Shown here piece by piece: positions 22,426 to 31,272 of a stretch of 64,000 bases of DNA. The notes under the pieces were generated by a model that saw only the letters and a program-made list of their open reading frames with translations, searched no databases and was not told the origin of the DNA. This DNA comes from Pseudoduganella ginsengisoli (GTDB lineage Bacteria; Pseudomonadota; Gammaproteobacteria; Burkholderiales; Burkholderiaceae_D): the NCBI RefSeq assembly GCF_009720865.1, contig NZ_WNLA01000011.1:1-64000 (forward strand), given 5' to 3'. Positions within the stretch are counted from its first letter, which is position 1. Every line of letters starts with the position of its first letter. The position numbers were made by a program, and so were the translations under genes.

Positions 22426-22604
22426 TTCGTTCATGTATCGCCGCAAAGTGTCTCTCCGCAGACATGGATCGCGGTCAGTACTTGTATGAAGATCAAGCAC
22501 CCAAACAGAGGCGGGCGGTAACGCATTGCCGATGGCGGGACCAAGACTGACCGAGAGGTCCATATTGTGTGGATTCTTCGGCTTAAGTTGGGAAAGAGAA
22601 TACT

Positions 22605-22973
22605 ATGATTCAAACTGAAAGCCGGCTCGAAGTAGCCGACAACACCGGTGCGAAAGAAGTTTTGTGCATCAAGGTGTTGGGCGGTTCCAAGCGCCGTTAT
22701 GCTGGCATTGGCGACGTGATCAAAGTCACTGTGAAAGTGGCTCAACCACGTGGTCGTGTCAAAAAAGGTGAAATTTACAACGCCGTGGTTGTGCGTACCG
22801 CCAAAGGTGTGCGCCGCCAAGATGGTTCCCTGGTGAAGTTCGACGGCAACGCCGCTGTCCTGCTGAACAACAAGCTGGAGCCGATCGGTACCCGTATCTT
22901 CGGACCAGTAACGCGCGAACTGCGTACTGAGAAGTTCATGAAGATCGTGTCCCTGGCACCGGAAGTTCTGTAA
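22605..22973 (+). CDS. rplN: 50S ribosomal protein L14
   Basis: 122 residues. MIQTESRLEVADNTGAK start and GGSKRRYAGIGDVIKV are diagnostic. L14 makes an inter-subunit bridge and is the docking site of the silencing factor RsfS. First gene after the 265-bp gap; rplX follows after 10 bp. Confidence 0.98.
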   Translation: MIQTESRLEVADNTGAKEVLCIKVLGGSKRRYAGIGDVIKVTVKVAQPRGRVKKGEIYNAVVVRTAKGVRRQDGSLVKFDGNAAVLLNNKLEPIGTRIFGPVTRELRTEKFMKIVSLAPEVL

Positions 22974-22983
22974 GGAGTCAGCA

Positions 22984-23298
22984 ATGGATAAGATTCGTAA
23001 AAACGACGAAGTCATCGTTTTGACCGGCAAAGACAAGGGCAAGCGCGGCACCGTGCTGCGTCGCGTAGACGCAGAGCACGTCGTGGTTGAAGGCGTCAAC
23101 GTGGCCAAGAAGGCCGTTAAGCCGAACCCGATGACTGGTGTAACTGGCGGCATCGTTGACAAGACCATGCCTATTCACGTGTCCAACGTTGCTCTGTTCA
23201 ACGCTGCGACCGGTAAGGCAGATCGCGTAGGCTTCAAAGATGTGGACGGCAAAAAAGTCCGCGTTTTCAAGTCGAACGGCGAAGTAGTGAAAGGGTAA
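22984..23298 (+). CDS. rplX: 50S ribosomal protein L24
   Basis: 104 residues with an N-terminal KOW motif (VIVLTGKDKGKRGTVLR). Assembly initiator protein of the large subunit. GTCAGCA spacer with AGGAG before the ATG; rplE is 6 bp downstream. Confidence 0.98.
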   Translation: MDKIRKNDEVIVLTGKDKGKRGTVLRRVDAEHVVVEGVNVAKKAVKPNPMTGVTGGIVDKTMPIHVSNVALFNAATGKADRVGFKDVDGKKVRVFKSNGEVVKG

Positions 23299-23304
23299 TA
23301 AGAA

Positions 23305-23844
23305 ATGGCCCGTCTGCATGCAGTTTATAAAGACAAAATCGTTGCCGAACTGACCGAAAAATTCGGTTACAAGTCGGTAATGGAAGTGCCTCGCCTGACC
23401 AAAATCACCCTGAACATGGGTGTGGGCGAAGCCATCGCTGACAAGAAAGTCCTGGAACACGCTGTTGGCGATCTGACCAAGATCGCCGGCCAGAAGCCAG
23501 TGACCACCAAAGCGCGTAAAGCTATCGCAGGTTTCAAAATCCGCGAAGGTTACCCAATTGGTACCATGGTGACCCTGCGTGGCGCCCGTATGTACGAATT
23601 CCTGGACCGTTTCATCACCGTGGCCCTGCCACGCGTGCGTGACTTCCGTGGTGTTTCCGGCAAATCGTTTGATGGCCGCGGCAACTACAACATCGGTGTG
23701 AAAGAGCAGATCATCTTCCCTGAGATCGAGTACGACAAGATCGATGCGCTGCGTGGTATGAACATTTCGATCACCACCACCGCGAAGACCGACGAAGAAG
23801 CCAAAGCGCTGCTCGCCGCCTTTAAATTCCCGTTCAGGAACTAA
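23305..23844 (+). CDS. rplE: 50S ribosomal protein L5
   Basis: 179 residues; KITLNMGVGEA, ITTKARKAIAGFKIREG-type segment and RDFRGVSGKSFDGRGNY are present. Binds 5S rRNA in the central protuberance. rpsN is 7 bp downstream. Confidence 0.98.
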   Translation: MARLHAVYKDKIVAELTEKFGYKSVMEVPRLTKITLNMGVGEAIADKKVLEHAVGDLTKIAGQKPVTTKARKAIAGFKIREGYPIGTMVTLRGARMYEFLDRFITVALPRVRDFRGVSGKSFDGRGNYNIGVKEQIIFPEIEYDKIDALRGMNISITTTAKTDEEAKALLAAFKFPFRN

Positions 23845-23851
23845 GTAGATC

Positions 23852-24157
23852 ATGGCAAAACTCGCACTGATTAACCGTGAACAGAAACGCGTTGACCTGG
23901 CAAACAAATTCGCTGCCAAGCGCGCCAATCTGAAGGCCATCATTGATGACCAGTCGAAGTCGGAAGAAGAGCGTTACGAAGCGCGCCTGAAACTGCAGGC
24001 CCTGCCACGTAACTCGAACCCAACCCGTCAGCGTAACCGTTGCGTCGTCACCGGCCGTCCACGTGGTACCTTCCGTAAATTCGGCCTGGGCCGTATCAAG
24101 CTCCGTGAATTCGCCATGCGTGGCGAGATCCCGGGTATGACCAAAGCCAGCTGGTAA
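23852..24157 (+). CDS. rpsN: 30S ribosomal protein S14 (zinc-free form)
   Basis: 101 residues, the long type without the CxxC zinc pairs. Core LPRNSNPTRQRNRCVVTGRP and GLGRIKLREFAMRGEIPG. Binds the 30S head. rpsH follows after 14 bp. Confidence 0.98.
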   Translation: MAKLALINREQKRVDLANKFAAKRANLKAIIDDQSKSEEERYEARLKLQALPRNSNPTRQRNRCVVTGRPRGTFRKFGLGRIKLREFAMRGEIPGMTKASW

Positions 24158-24171
24158 TAGGAGAATAAGCA

Positions 24172-24567
24172 ATGAGTATGAGCGATCCTATCGCCGATAT
24201 GCTGACCCGCATTCGCAACGCCCAAGGCGTGCAAAAAACGACCGTGGCCATGCCATCGTCGAAAGTCAAAGTAGCGATTGCCAACGTCCTGAAGGACGAG
24301 GGTTACATTGAAGATTTCGCTGTCGCCGTTGACGGTGGCAAGTCGGAACTGAAGATCGGTTTGAAATATTATGTAGGCCGTCCTGTCATCGAGCGTCTGG
24401 AGCGCGTATCGCGTCCAGGTCTGCGCGTGTACAAAGGCAAGGACGAAATCCCAACCGTGATGAACGGTCTGGGCGTTGCCATTGTGTCGACCCCGCAAGG
24501 CGTCATGACCGACCGCAAAGCACGCGCCAATGGCGTGGGCGGCGAAGTCATCTGCTACGTCGCGTAA
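24172..24567 (+). CDS. rpsH: 30S ribosomal protein S8
   Basis: 131 residues starting MSMSDPIADMLTRIRNAQ; a second ATG two codons later is possible. C-terminal STPQGVMTDRKAR and GGEVICYVA are typical. In E. coli S8 is also the translational repressor of this part of the block. rplF is 9 bp downstream. Confidence 0.98.
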   Translation: MSMSDPIADMLTRIRNAQGVQKTTVAMPSSKVKVAIANVLKDEGYIEDFAVAVDGGKSELKIGLKYYVGRPVIERLERVSRPGLRVYKGKDEIPTVMNGLGVAIVSTPQGVMTDRKARANGVGGEVICYVA

Positions 24568-24576
24568 GGAGCAATA

Positions 24577-25110
24577 ATGTCTCGTGTAGCTAAAATGCCT
24601 ATCGCTGTGCCAGCTGGCGCTGAAGTCGCCATCTCCGCGCAAGCGATCACCGTAAAAGGCCCGCTGGGCGTACTGACCCAGTCCCTGAACGGCCTGGTAA
24701 AAGTAGAAAACAACGCTGGCACCCTGACCTTCGACGTAGTGAACGATTCCCGTGAATCGAACGCCATGTCCGGCACGCTGCGCGCGCTGGTCAACAACAT
24801 GGTTACCGGCGTGACCAAGGGCTTCGAGAAGAAGCTGTCCCTGGTTGGCGTGGGCTACAAAGCCCAGGCTCAAGGCGACAAGCTGAATCTGTCCCTGGGC
24901 TTCTCCCACCCAGTTGTACACGACATGCCAGCAGGCGTGAAGTGCGCAACCCCAACCCCGACCGAAATCGTGATCTCCGGTATCGATCGTCAAAAGGTTG
25001 GCCAGGTGGCTGCCGAAGTTCGTGCTTACCGCTCCCCTGAGCCATACAAAGGCAAGGGTGTCCGTTATGTGGACGAAGTGGTTAAGCTTAAAGAAACCAA
25101 GAAGAAGTAA
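24577..25110 (+). CDS. rplF: 50S ribosomal protein L6
   Basis: 177 residues, two repeated alpha/beta domains, MSRVAKMPIAVPAG start and the C-terminal rRNA-binding segment YRSPEPYKGKGVRY. rplR is 13 bp downstream. Confidence 0.98.
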   Translation: MSRVAKMPIAVPAGAEVAISAQAITVKGPLGVLTQSLNGLVKVENNAGTLTFDVVNDSRESNAMSGTLRALVNNMVTGVTKGFEKKLSLVGVGYKAQAQGDKLNLSLGFSHPVVHDMPAGVKCATPTPTEIVISGIDRQKVGQVAAEVRAYRSPEPYKGKGVRYVDEVVKLKETKKK

Positions 25111-25123
25111 TTAGGGGCTGACG

Positions 25124-25486
25124 ATGGATAAAAAAGAATCTCGTCTGCGCCGCGGACGTCAAACCCGTATCAAGATCGCGCAACTGGGCGTGAACCGCCT
25201 GTCGGTACACCGCACTAACCTGCACATTTACGCGAACCTGATCTCCCCGGAAGCCAAGGTACTGGTTTCGGCATCGACCGTGGAAGCGGAAGTACGTGCT
25301 GAACTGGCCGGCAAATCGGGCAAGGGCGGCAACGCCGCTGCCGCCGCTCTGGTTGGCAAGCGCGTAGCAGAAAAAGCACTGAAAGCAGGAATCACCGAAG
25401 TAGCGTTCGACCGCTCCGGTTTCCGTTACCACGGCCGCATCAAGGCGCTGGCAGAAGCCGCGCGTGAAGCTGGTCTGAAGTTCTAA
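25124..25486 (+). CDS. rplR: 50S ribosomal protein L18
   Basis: 120 residues; basic N terminus (KKESRLRRGRQTR), RLSVHRTNLHIYA and FDRSGFRYHGRIKALAEAAR. Binds 5S rRNA with L5. rpsE is 10 bp downstream. Confidence 0.98.
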   Translation: MDKKESRLRRGRQTRIKIAQLGVNRLSVHRTNLHIYANLISPEAKVLVSASTVEAEVRAELAGKSGKGGNAAAAALVGKRVAEKALKAGITEVAFDRSGFRYHGRIKALAEAAREAGLKF

Positions 25487-25496
25487 GGGTACGATC

Positions 25497-26015
25497 ATGG
25501 CAAAAATGCAAGCAAAGATGGCAAGCGACAAGCCGGATGATGGCATGCGCGAAAAAATGATCGCGATCAACCGCGTGACCAAAGTGGTCAAGGGTGGTCG
25601 CATCATGGGCTTCGCAGCACTGACCGTGGTCGGCGACGGCGATGGCCGCATCGGCATGGGTAAGGGCAAGTCGAAAGAAGTTCCAGTCGGCGTGCAAAAA
25701 GCGATGGAAGAAGCCCGTCGCAACCTGATCAAAGTGCCTTTGAAGAACGGCACGCTGCAGCACACCGTCACCGGCCGCCACGGCGCGTCGAAAGTGATGA
25801 TGAGCCCAGCCAAGCCAGGTACCGGCGTCATCGCAGGTGGCGCAATGCGCGCTATCTTCGAAGTGATGGGTGTAACGGACGTGGTGGCAAAATCCACCGG
25901 TTCGAACAACCCATACAACCTGGTGCGCGCCACCCTGGACGGCCTGTCGAAAATGAGCACTCCAGCTGACATCGCTGCCAAGCGCGGCAAGTCGGTTGAA
26001 GAGATCCTGGGTTAA
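25497..26015 (+). CDS. rpsE: 30S ribosomal protein S5
   Basis: 172 residues; GGRIMGFAALTVVGDGDGRI and MGKGKSKEVP mark the double-stranded-RNA-binding fold important for decoding accuracy. rpmD follows after 10 bp. Confidence 0.98.
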   Translation: MAKMQAKMASDKPDDGMREKMIAINRVTKVVKGGRIMGFAALTVVGDGDGRIGMGKGKSKEVPVGVQKAMEEARRNLIKVPLKNGTLQHTVTGRHGASKVMMSPAKPGTGVIAGGAMRAIFEVMGVTDVVAKSTGSNNPYNLVRATLDGLSKMSTPADIAAKRGKSVEEILG

Positions 26016-26025
26016 GGGGAACTTC

Positions 26026-26202
26026 ATGAGCACTATCAAAGTCAAACTGGTGAAGGGCCTGATCGGCACCCGCCAAGACCACCGCGCCACCGTGCGTGGC
26101 CTGGGCCTGCGTCGTGTGAACTCGGTTAGCGAACTGCAGGATACGCCTGCTGTGCGCGGCATGATCACCAAGGTCGCTTACCTCGTTAAAGTCGTATCGT
26201 AA
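26026..26202 (+). CDS. rpmD: 50S ribosomal protein L30
   Basis: 58 residues. ATG 26026 (MSTIKVKLVKGLIG) is chosen over the in-frame ATG at 25996, which lies inside rpsE. AAGGGGAA upstream is the ribosome-binding site. Ends GMITKVAYLVKVV. rplO is 26 bp downstream. Confidence 0.97.
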   Translation: MSTIKVKLVKGLIGTRQDHRATVRGLGLRRVNSVSELQDTPAVRGMITKVAYLVKVVS

Positions 26203-26228
26203 GCCTCGGCTGCGATCTGGAGAACACA

Positions 26229-26660
26229 ATGGAATTGAATACCATTCAACCAGCAGACGGCGCGAAGCACGCTAAGCGTCGCGTTGGCCGCGGTATCGGC
26301 TCCGGCCTGGGTAAAACCGCTGGCCGTGGTCACAAAGGTCAGAAATCGCGTTCGGGCGGCTTCCACAAAGTCGGTTTCGAAGGCGGTCAGATGCCTCTGC
26401 AACGTCGTCTGCCTAAGCGCGGTTTCAAGTCGCTGAACGCCACCTTCAAAGCTGAAGTGCGTCTGTCCGACCTGAACACCCTGGCAGTTGGCGAAGTCGA
26501 CATCCTGGTACTGAAGCAAGCCGGCGTTCTGAACGTCCTGGCGCGCGACGTGCGTGTGATCGCCTCCGGCGAAATCACCAAGGCTGTCACGGTCAAGGGC
26601 CTGAAAGTCACCGCTGGCGCGAAAGCTGCCATCGAAGCGGCTGGCGGTTCGGTAGCCTAA
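26229..26660 (+). CDS. rplO: 50S ribosomal protein L15
   Basis: 143 residues; Gly/Lys/Arg-rich N terminus RRVGRGIGSGLGKT-like (RVGRGIGSGLGKTAGRGHKG) and EGGQMPLQRRLPKRGF. Late assembly protein of the 50S subunit. secY follows after 27 bp. Confidence 0.98.
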   Translation: MELNTIQPADGAKHAKRRVGRGIGSGLGKTAGRGHKGQKSRSGGFHKVGFEGGQMPLQRRLPKRGFKSLNATFKAEVRLSDLNTLAVGEVDILVLKQAGVLNVLARDVRVIASGEITKAVTVKGLKVTAGAKAAIEAAGGSVA

Positions 26661-26687
26661 TTGGCTGCTGGCTAGATCGGAGCGACA

Positions 26688-28022
26688 ATGGCGACTAACC
26701 CACAACTTGCCAAAAGTGCAGCTGCAGGCTTCCCATGGGGCCGTCTGTGGTTCCTGCTTGGCGCATTGGTGGTGTATCGTATCGGCGCTCACGTTCCTGT
26801 GCCGGGTGTAGACCCGGCACAACTGGCCTCGCTGTTCAAGTCGCAAGAAGGCGGCATCCTGGGCATGTTCAACATGTTCAGCGGTGGCGCCCTTTCGCGC
26901 TTCACAGTGTTTGCGCTGGGTATTACGCCGTACATCTCGGCCTCGATCATCATGCAATTGCTGTCGATCGTGTCGCCACAGATGGAAGCGTTGAAAAAGG
27001 AAGGTGAAGCCGGCCGGCGCAAGATTACCCAGTACACGCGTTATGCAACCGTGGGTCTGGCTCTGTTCCAGGCGCTGGGCATTGCAGTGGCGCTGGAATC
27101 GCAAGCCGGACTGGTGCTGGATCCAGGCCTCGGTTTCCGCTTCGTGACGGTCGTGACGCTGTTGACCGGCACTATGTTCCTGATGTGGTTGGGTGAGCAA
27201 ATTACCGAGCGTGGCTTGGGTAATGGCATCTCGATCATCATCTTTGCTGGTATTGCGGCAGGTCTGCCGGGCGCACTGGGCGGCTTGCTGACCCAGGTGG
27301 CGAACGACACGATCGGCGCATTCTCGGCCCTGATCATCATGTTGCTGGTGGCTGGTGTCACCTACGTCGTGGTGTTCGTGGAACGTGGTCAGCGCAAGAT
27401 TCTGGTCAACTACGCTAAACGTCAGGTCGGCAACAAGATCTACGGTGGCCAAACCAGCCACTTGCCGTTGAAACTGAATATGGCTGGCGTCATTCCGCCT
27501 ATCTTCGCATCGTCGATTATCCTGTTCCCGGCTACCATCGTGGACTGGTTCTCGAAGGGCGCAGATGCTGCCAATCCTGTCGTGCGGTTCCTCAAGGACC
27601 TGTCGGCATCGATGGCACCAGGCGAGCCTATTCATGCATTGCTGTATGCCGTCGCAATCGTGTTCTTCTGCTTCTTCTACACCGCTCTGGTGTTTAACAG
27701 CAAAGAAACTGCGGACAACTTGAAGAAGAGCGGGGCCTTTGTGCCAGGGATTCGTCCCGGTGAGCAGACTGCCCGTTACATCGACAAGATCCTCATGCGA
27801 TTGACGCTGGCGGGCGCTGTCTACATCACCCTCGTGTGCTTGTTGCCGGAATTCATGAATGCCCAGTGGAAAGTGCCGTTTTACTTCGGTGGCACCTCTC
27901 TGCTGATTGTCGTAGTGGTTACCATGGACTTTATGGCCCAGGTCCAAAACTACGTAATGTCGCAGCAATATGAATCGCTGCTGCGCAAGGCTAACTTCAA
28001 GGGCGGAATTCCGACGCGATAA
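26688..28022 (+). CDS. secY: Protein translocase subunit SecY
   Basis: 444 residues with about ten membrane segments. Forms the SecYEG channel for secretion and membrane insertion. Diagnostic segments: GALVVYRIGAHVPVPG, the plug region FSGGALSRFTVFALGI, MWLGEQITERGLGNGIS and GQRKILVNYAKRQVG (cytoplasmic loop that contacts SecA and the ribosome). Standard location at the end of the spc block before infA and rpmJ. Confidence 0.98.
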   Translation: MATNPQLAKSAAAGFPWGRLWFLLGALVVYRIGAHVPVPGVDPAQLASLFKSQEGGILGMFNMFSGGALSRFTVFALGITPYISASIIMQLLSIVSPQMEALKKEGEAGRRKITQYTRYATVGLALFQALGIAVALESQAGLVLDPGLGFRFVTVVTLLTGTMFLMWLGEQITERGLGNGISIIIFAGIAAGLPGALGGLLTQVANDTIGAFSALIIMLLVAGVTYVVVFVERGQRKILVNYAKRQVGNKIYGGQTSHLPLKLNMAGVIPPIFASSIILFPATIVDWFSKGADAANPVVRFLKDLSASMAPGEPIHALLYAVAIVFFCFFYTALVFNSKETADNLKKSGAFVPGIRPGEQTARYIDKILMRLTLAGAVYITLVCLLPEFMNAQWKVPFYFGGTSLLIVVVVTMDFMAQVQNYVMSQQYESLLRKANFKGGIPTR

Positions 28023-28040
28023 GCGCGGCAGAGAGAACGA

Positions 28041-28259
28041 ATGGCAAAAGACGACGTCATCCAAATGCAAGGCGAGATTCTGGAGAATCTGCCCAATGCA
28101 ACATTTCGAGTAAAGCTGGAAAACGGCCACGTGGTATTGGGACACATTTCGGGTAAAATGCGCATGAACTATATCCGCATCCTTCCCGGCGACAAGGTAA
28201 CGGTTGAGTTGACACCGTATGACTTGAGCCGCGCCCGCATTGTGTTCCGGACCAAGTAA
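28041..28259 (+). CDS. infA: Translation initiation factor IF-1
   Basis: 72 residues, single S1/OB-fold domain: MAKDDVIQMQGEILENLPN and GHISGKMRMNYIRILPGD. Occupies the A site during initiation. Located between secY and rpmJ as in many betaproteobacteria. Confidence 0.97.
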   Translation: MAKDDVIQMQGEILENLPNATFRVKLENGHVVLGHISGKMRMNYIRILPGDKVTVELTPYDLSRARIVFRTK

Positions 28260-28291
28260 ATCAAACAAACGTACTAGAAAAGAGTGCAAAA

Positions 28292-28405
28292 ATGAAAGTT
28301 AACGCTTCAGTTAAGCGCATTTGCCGCAACTGCAAAGTCATCAAGCGCAAAGGTGTGGTCCGCGTAATCTGCGTAGAACCGCGCCATAAGCAGCGTCAAG
28401 GTTAA
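28292..28405 (+). CDS. rpmJ: 50S ribosomal protein L36 (zinc-binding form)
   Basis: 37 residues, too short for most ORF thresholds. MKVNASVKRICRNCKVIKR then VVRVICVEPRHKQRQG. The zinc ligands C11, C14, C27 and H32 are all present. It lies 32 bp after infA and 27 bp before rpsM. Confidence 0.97.
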   Translation: MKVNASVKRICRNCKVIKRKGVVRVICVEPRHKQRQG

Positions 28406-28432
28406 TAACCGTTATTTATCGAGGAATAACGA

Positions 28433-28798
28433 ATGGCACGTATTGCAGGGGTTAACATCCCAAATCACCAACACACCGTTATCGGCCTGACCGCCATCTA
28501 CGGTATCGGCCGTCCACGCTCGCAGTACATCTGCCAGCAGACCGGCATCGCCACCAACAAGAAGGTCAAAGACCTGGACGACAGCGAGCTGGAAAAGCTG
28601 CGTGATGAAGTGGCCAAGTTCGTAGTAGAAGGCGACCTGCGCCGCGAACTGTCGATGAACATCAAGCGTCTGATGGACCTGGGCTGCTACCGCGGTCTGC
28701 GTCACCGTAAGGGCCTGCCGGTCCGCGGTCAGCGCACCCGCACCAATGCACGTACCCGTAAGGGCCCGCGCAAAGCCGCTCAATCGCTGAAGAAATAA
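28433..28798 (+). CDS. rpsM: 30S ribosomal protein S13
   Basis: 121 residues; MARIAGVNIPNHQHTVIGLT start, helix-two-turn-helix, and basic tail RTRTNARTRKGPRKA that contacts P-site tRNA. First gene of the alpha part of the block. Confidence 0.98.
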   Translation: MARIAGVNIPNHQHTVIGLTAIYGIGRPRSQYICQQTGIATNKKVKDLDDSELEKLRDEVAKFVVEGDLRRELSMNIKRLMDLGCYRGLRHRKGLPVRGQRTRTNARTRKGPRKAAQSLKK

Positions 28799-28812
28799 TC
28801 TAGGAAACTACT

Positions 28813-29217
28813 ATGGCTAAGCAACAAAGCTCCGCAGCAGCAGCTCGCGTGCGCAAGAAAGTCAAAAAGAACGTCGCTGAAGGTATCGCTCACGTTCACG
28901 CTTCCTTCAACAACACCATCATCACCATCACCGACCGCCAGGGCAATGCTCTGTCGTGGGCGACCTCCGGTGGTGCTGGCTTCAAGGGTTCGCGTAAATC
29001 GACCCCGTTCGCAGCGCAGGTTGCTGCTGAAGCCGCTGGTAAAGTTGCACAGGAATGCGGCGTGAAGAACCTGGAAGTTCGCATCAAGGGCCCAGGCCCT
29101 GGCCGCGAATCCGCTGTTCGCGCACTGAACTCGCTGGGCATCAAGATCACCGAGATCCAGGACGTGACGCCAGTGCCGCACAACGGCTGCCGTCCTCCAA
29201 AGCGTCGTCGTATCTAA
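28813..29217 (+). CDS. rpsK: 30S ribosomal protein S11
   Basis: 134 residues; HVHASFNNTIITITDRQGN, KGPGPGRESAVRAL and DVTPVPHNGCRPPKRRR are diagnostic. Forms the platform of the small subunit. A 213-bp gap follows. Confidence 0.98.
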   Translation: MAKQQSSAAAARVRKKVKKNVAEGIAHVHASFNNTIITITDRQGNALSWATSGGAGFKGSRKSTPFAAQVAAEAAGKVAQECGVKNLEVRIKGPGPGRESAVRALNSLGIKITEIQDVTPVPHNGCRPPKRRRI

Positions 29218-29430
29218 TGGCGCTTCGCCGGCGAGGTTGCCCTTGCCGGTAATGCATCAAGATTACTGCTGGACTAGTTGGTCGGAAACGACTATACTGT
29301 CCGGCTGTTTTCGTCTGTCGGAATCAGATCCGCAGGCATCAGCCACCGTTCAGTTGCAAGAAGACTGGACTAGCGCCTAACCACATTCCGATGTGGCTGG
29401 GGCGTCATTTAACATTCAAAGGAAATTACT

Positions 29431-30054
29431 GTGGCACGTTATATCGGACCAAAAGCAAAGCTGTCCCGCCGTGAAGGCACCGACCTGTTCCTGAAGAGCG
29501 CACGCCGCTCGCTGGATTCCAAGTGCAAACTGGACGTTAAGCCAGGCCAGCACGGTGTGAAATCGGGCGCCCGTACCTCCGACTACGGCAACCAGCTGCG
29601 CGAAAAGCAAAAAGTTAAGCGTATCTACGGCGTTCTGGAGCGTCAGTTCCGCCGCTACTTCGCTGAAGCGGACCGCCGCAAAGGCAACACCGGCGAAACC
29701 CTGCTGCAACTGCTGGAAACCCGCCTGGACAACGTCGCATACCGCATGGGCTTCGGCTCGACCCGCGCTGAAGCGCGTCAGCTGGTATCGCACAAAGCCT
29801 TCACCATCAACGGCAACGTTGTGAACATTCCTTCGTACGTTGTGAAGACCGGCGACGTGATCGCTGTGCGCGAAAAAGCCAAGAAGCAGACCCGTATCGT
29901 TGAAGCCCTGTCGCTGGCTGAACAAGTGGGCATGCCATCGTGGGTGTCGGTTGATGCGAAGAAAATGGAAGGCACCTTCCGTTCGCTGCCAGAGCGTAAC
30001 GAAATCGCTCAAGACGTCAACGAATCGCTGATCGTCGAATTGTACTCGCGTTAA
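29431..30054 (+). CDS. rpsD: 30S ribosomal protein S4 (GTG start)
   Basis: 207 residues starting at GTG 29431 (AAAGGAAA upstream). MARYIGPKAKLSRREG-type start, LDNVAYRMGFGSTRAEARQLV and the S4 RNA-binding domain VSHKAFTINGNVVNIPS. In enterobacteria S4 represses the alpha operon. The 213-bp gap upstream contains TATACT (29293-29298), a possible -10 without a clear -35. A strong terminator follows. Confidence 0.98.
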   Translation: MARYIGPKAKLSRREGTDLFLKSARRSLDSKCKLDVKPGQHGVKSGARTSDYGNQLREKQKVKRIYGVLERQFRRYFAEADRRKGNTGETLLQLLETRLDNVAYRMGFGSTRAEARQLVSHKAFTINGNVVNIPSYVVKTGDVIAVREKAKKQTRIVEALSLAEQVGMPSWVSVDAKKMEGTFRSLPERNEIAQDVNESLIVELYSR

Positions 30055-30080
30055 TTCGTAGCTTAGCTGGTCGTTTTACC

Positions 30081-30106
30081 CGCCCACTCCCAGGAGTGGG
30101 CGTTTT
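30081..30106 (+). terminator. Intrinsic terminator between rpsD and rpoA
   Basis: CGCCCACTC-CCAG-GAGTGGGCG followed by TTTT: a perfect 9-bp GC-rich stem with a 4-nt loop. It stands inside the usual rpsD-rpoA operon, so rpoA expression needs read-through or its own promoter between 30107 and 30167. Confidence 0.85.
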
Positions 30107-30167
30107 CACTAATGCCATCAGCCTTATCGGTGTAACGAGCCGAGGGTAATGAAAAGGACATTTACAC

Positions 30168-31145
30168 ATGCAAAACAGTCTGTTGAAACCACGTATCATC
30201 GATGTAGAAACCCTGGGTGCCGGCCACGCTAAAGTCGTGATGGAACCGTTTGAACGTGGCTACGGTCACACTCTGGGCAACGCGCTGCGCCGCGTTCTGC
30301 TGTCGTCGATGGTTGGCTATGCCCCAACCGAAGTGACCATCGCTGGTGTCGTGCACGAATACTCGTCGCTGGACGGCGTGCAAGAAGACGTGGTTGACCT
30401 GCTGCTGAACCTGAAGGGTGTGGTCTTCAAGGTGCACAACCGTGACGCCGTGACCCTGACCCTGAAGAAAGAAGGCGAAGGCGCCGTGCTGGCATCGGAC
30501 ATCGATCTGCCACACGACGTAGAACTGATCAACCCTGACCACGTGATCGCCCACCTGACCGCTGGTGGCAAGCTGGACATGCAGATCAAGGTTGAAAAAG
30601 GCCGTGGCTATGTGCCAGGCAACGTTCGCCGCCTGTCGGAAGACACCAACAAAACCATCGGCCGCATCATCCTGGACGCATCGTTCGCGCCAGTACGCCG
30701 CGTGTCGTACTCGGTGGAATCGGCCCGTGTGGAACAGCGTACCGACCTGGACAAGCTGATCATCAACATTGAAACCAACGGCGTGATCACGCCGGAAGAA
30801 GCGATCCGCCAGTCGGCTCGCGTGCTGGTTGACCAGTTGAACGTGTTCGCAGCCCTGGAAGGCACGGAAGCCGCCGCCGAAGCGCCAAGCCGCGCTCCGC
30901 TGGTCGATCCGATCCTGCTGCGTCCAGTGGACGACCTGGAACTGACCGTCCGCTCGGCAAACTGCCTGAAAGCAGAAAACATTTACTACATCGGCGACCT
31001 GATCCAGCGTTCGGAAAACGAACTGCTGAAGACCCCGAACCTGGGCCGCAAGTCGCTGAACGAGATCAAGGAAGTGTTGGCTTCCCGTGGTCTGACCCTG
31101 GGCATGAAGCTGGAAAACTGGCCGCCTGCTGGTCTGGAAAAGTAA
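30168..31145 (+). CDS. rpoA: RNA polymerase alpha subunit
   Basis: 325 residues. N-terminal dimerisation domain with EPFERGYGHTLGNALRRVLL; flexible linker (about 233-248); C-terminal domain with SANCLKAENIYYIGDLIQR and TPNLGRKSLNEIKEVL, which contacts UP elements and activators such as LuxR-type proteins. AAAAGGACA before ATG 30168. Flanked on both sides by terminator-like hairpins. Confidence 0.99.
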   Translation: MQNSLLKPRIIDVETLGAGHAKVVMEPFERGYGHTLGNALRRVLLSSMVGYAPTEVTIAGVVHEYSSLDGVQEDVVDLLLNLKGVVFKVHNRDAVTLTLKKEGEGAVLASDIDLPHDVELINPDHVIAHLTAGGKLDMQIKVEKGRGYVPGNVRRLSEDTNKTIGRIILDASFAPVRRVSYSVESARVEQRTDLDKLIINIETNGVITPEEAIRQSARVLVDQLNVFAALEGTEAAAEAPSRAPLVDPILLRPVDDLELTVRSANCLKAENIYYIGDLIQRSENELLKTPNLGRKSLNEIKEVLASRGLTLGMKLENWPPAGLEK

Positions 31146-31164
31146 TACTTAGTTTTGTAGCACC

Positions 31165-31194
31165 CGCCTGTGGCATTTCGCCATGGGCGTTTTT
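31165..31194 (+). terminator. Hairpin between rpoA and rplQ
   Basis: CGCCTGTGG / CCATGGGCG, a 9-bp stem with two G-U pairs, 7-nt loop, then TTTTT. Intrinsic-terminator shape in the middle of the operon, probably partial. Confidence 0.65.
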
Positions 31195-31272
31195 ACCTTT
31201 AACCGGTCCGCGCCCTCGTGCAAGCGTTGGCGATCGAAGAACTCGGATTTAAACACCTCGAAAGGAAATACC

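Noticed and set aside
22336..22563. 75-codon minus-strand frame in the rpsQ-rplN gap
   Set aside because: Covers two hairpins, has no ribosome-binding site and resembles nothing; treated as non-coding.
26178..28289. 703-codon minus-strand frame opposite rplO-secY-infA
   Set aside because: Codon bias of the plus-strand genes removes stops on the other strand; product is His/Gln-rich and featureless.
29218..29430. tRNA or small RNA in the rpsK-rpsD gap
   Set aside because: No cloverleaf or clear terminator could be traced; only a lone TATACT hexamer without a matching -35.
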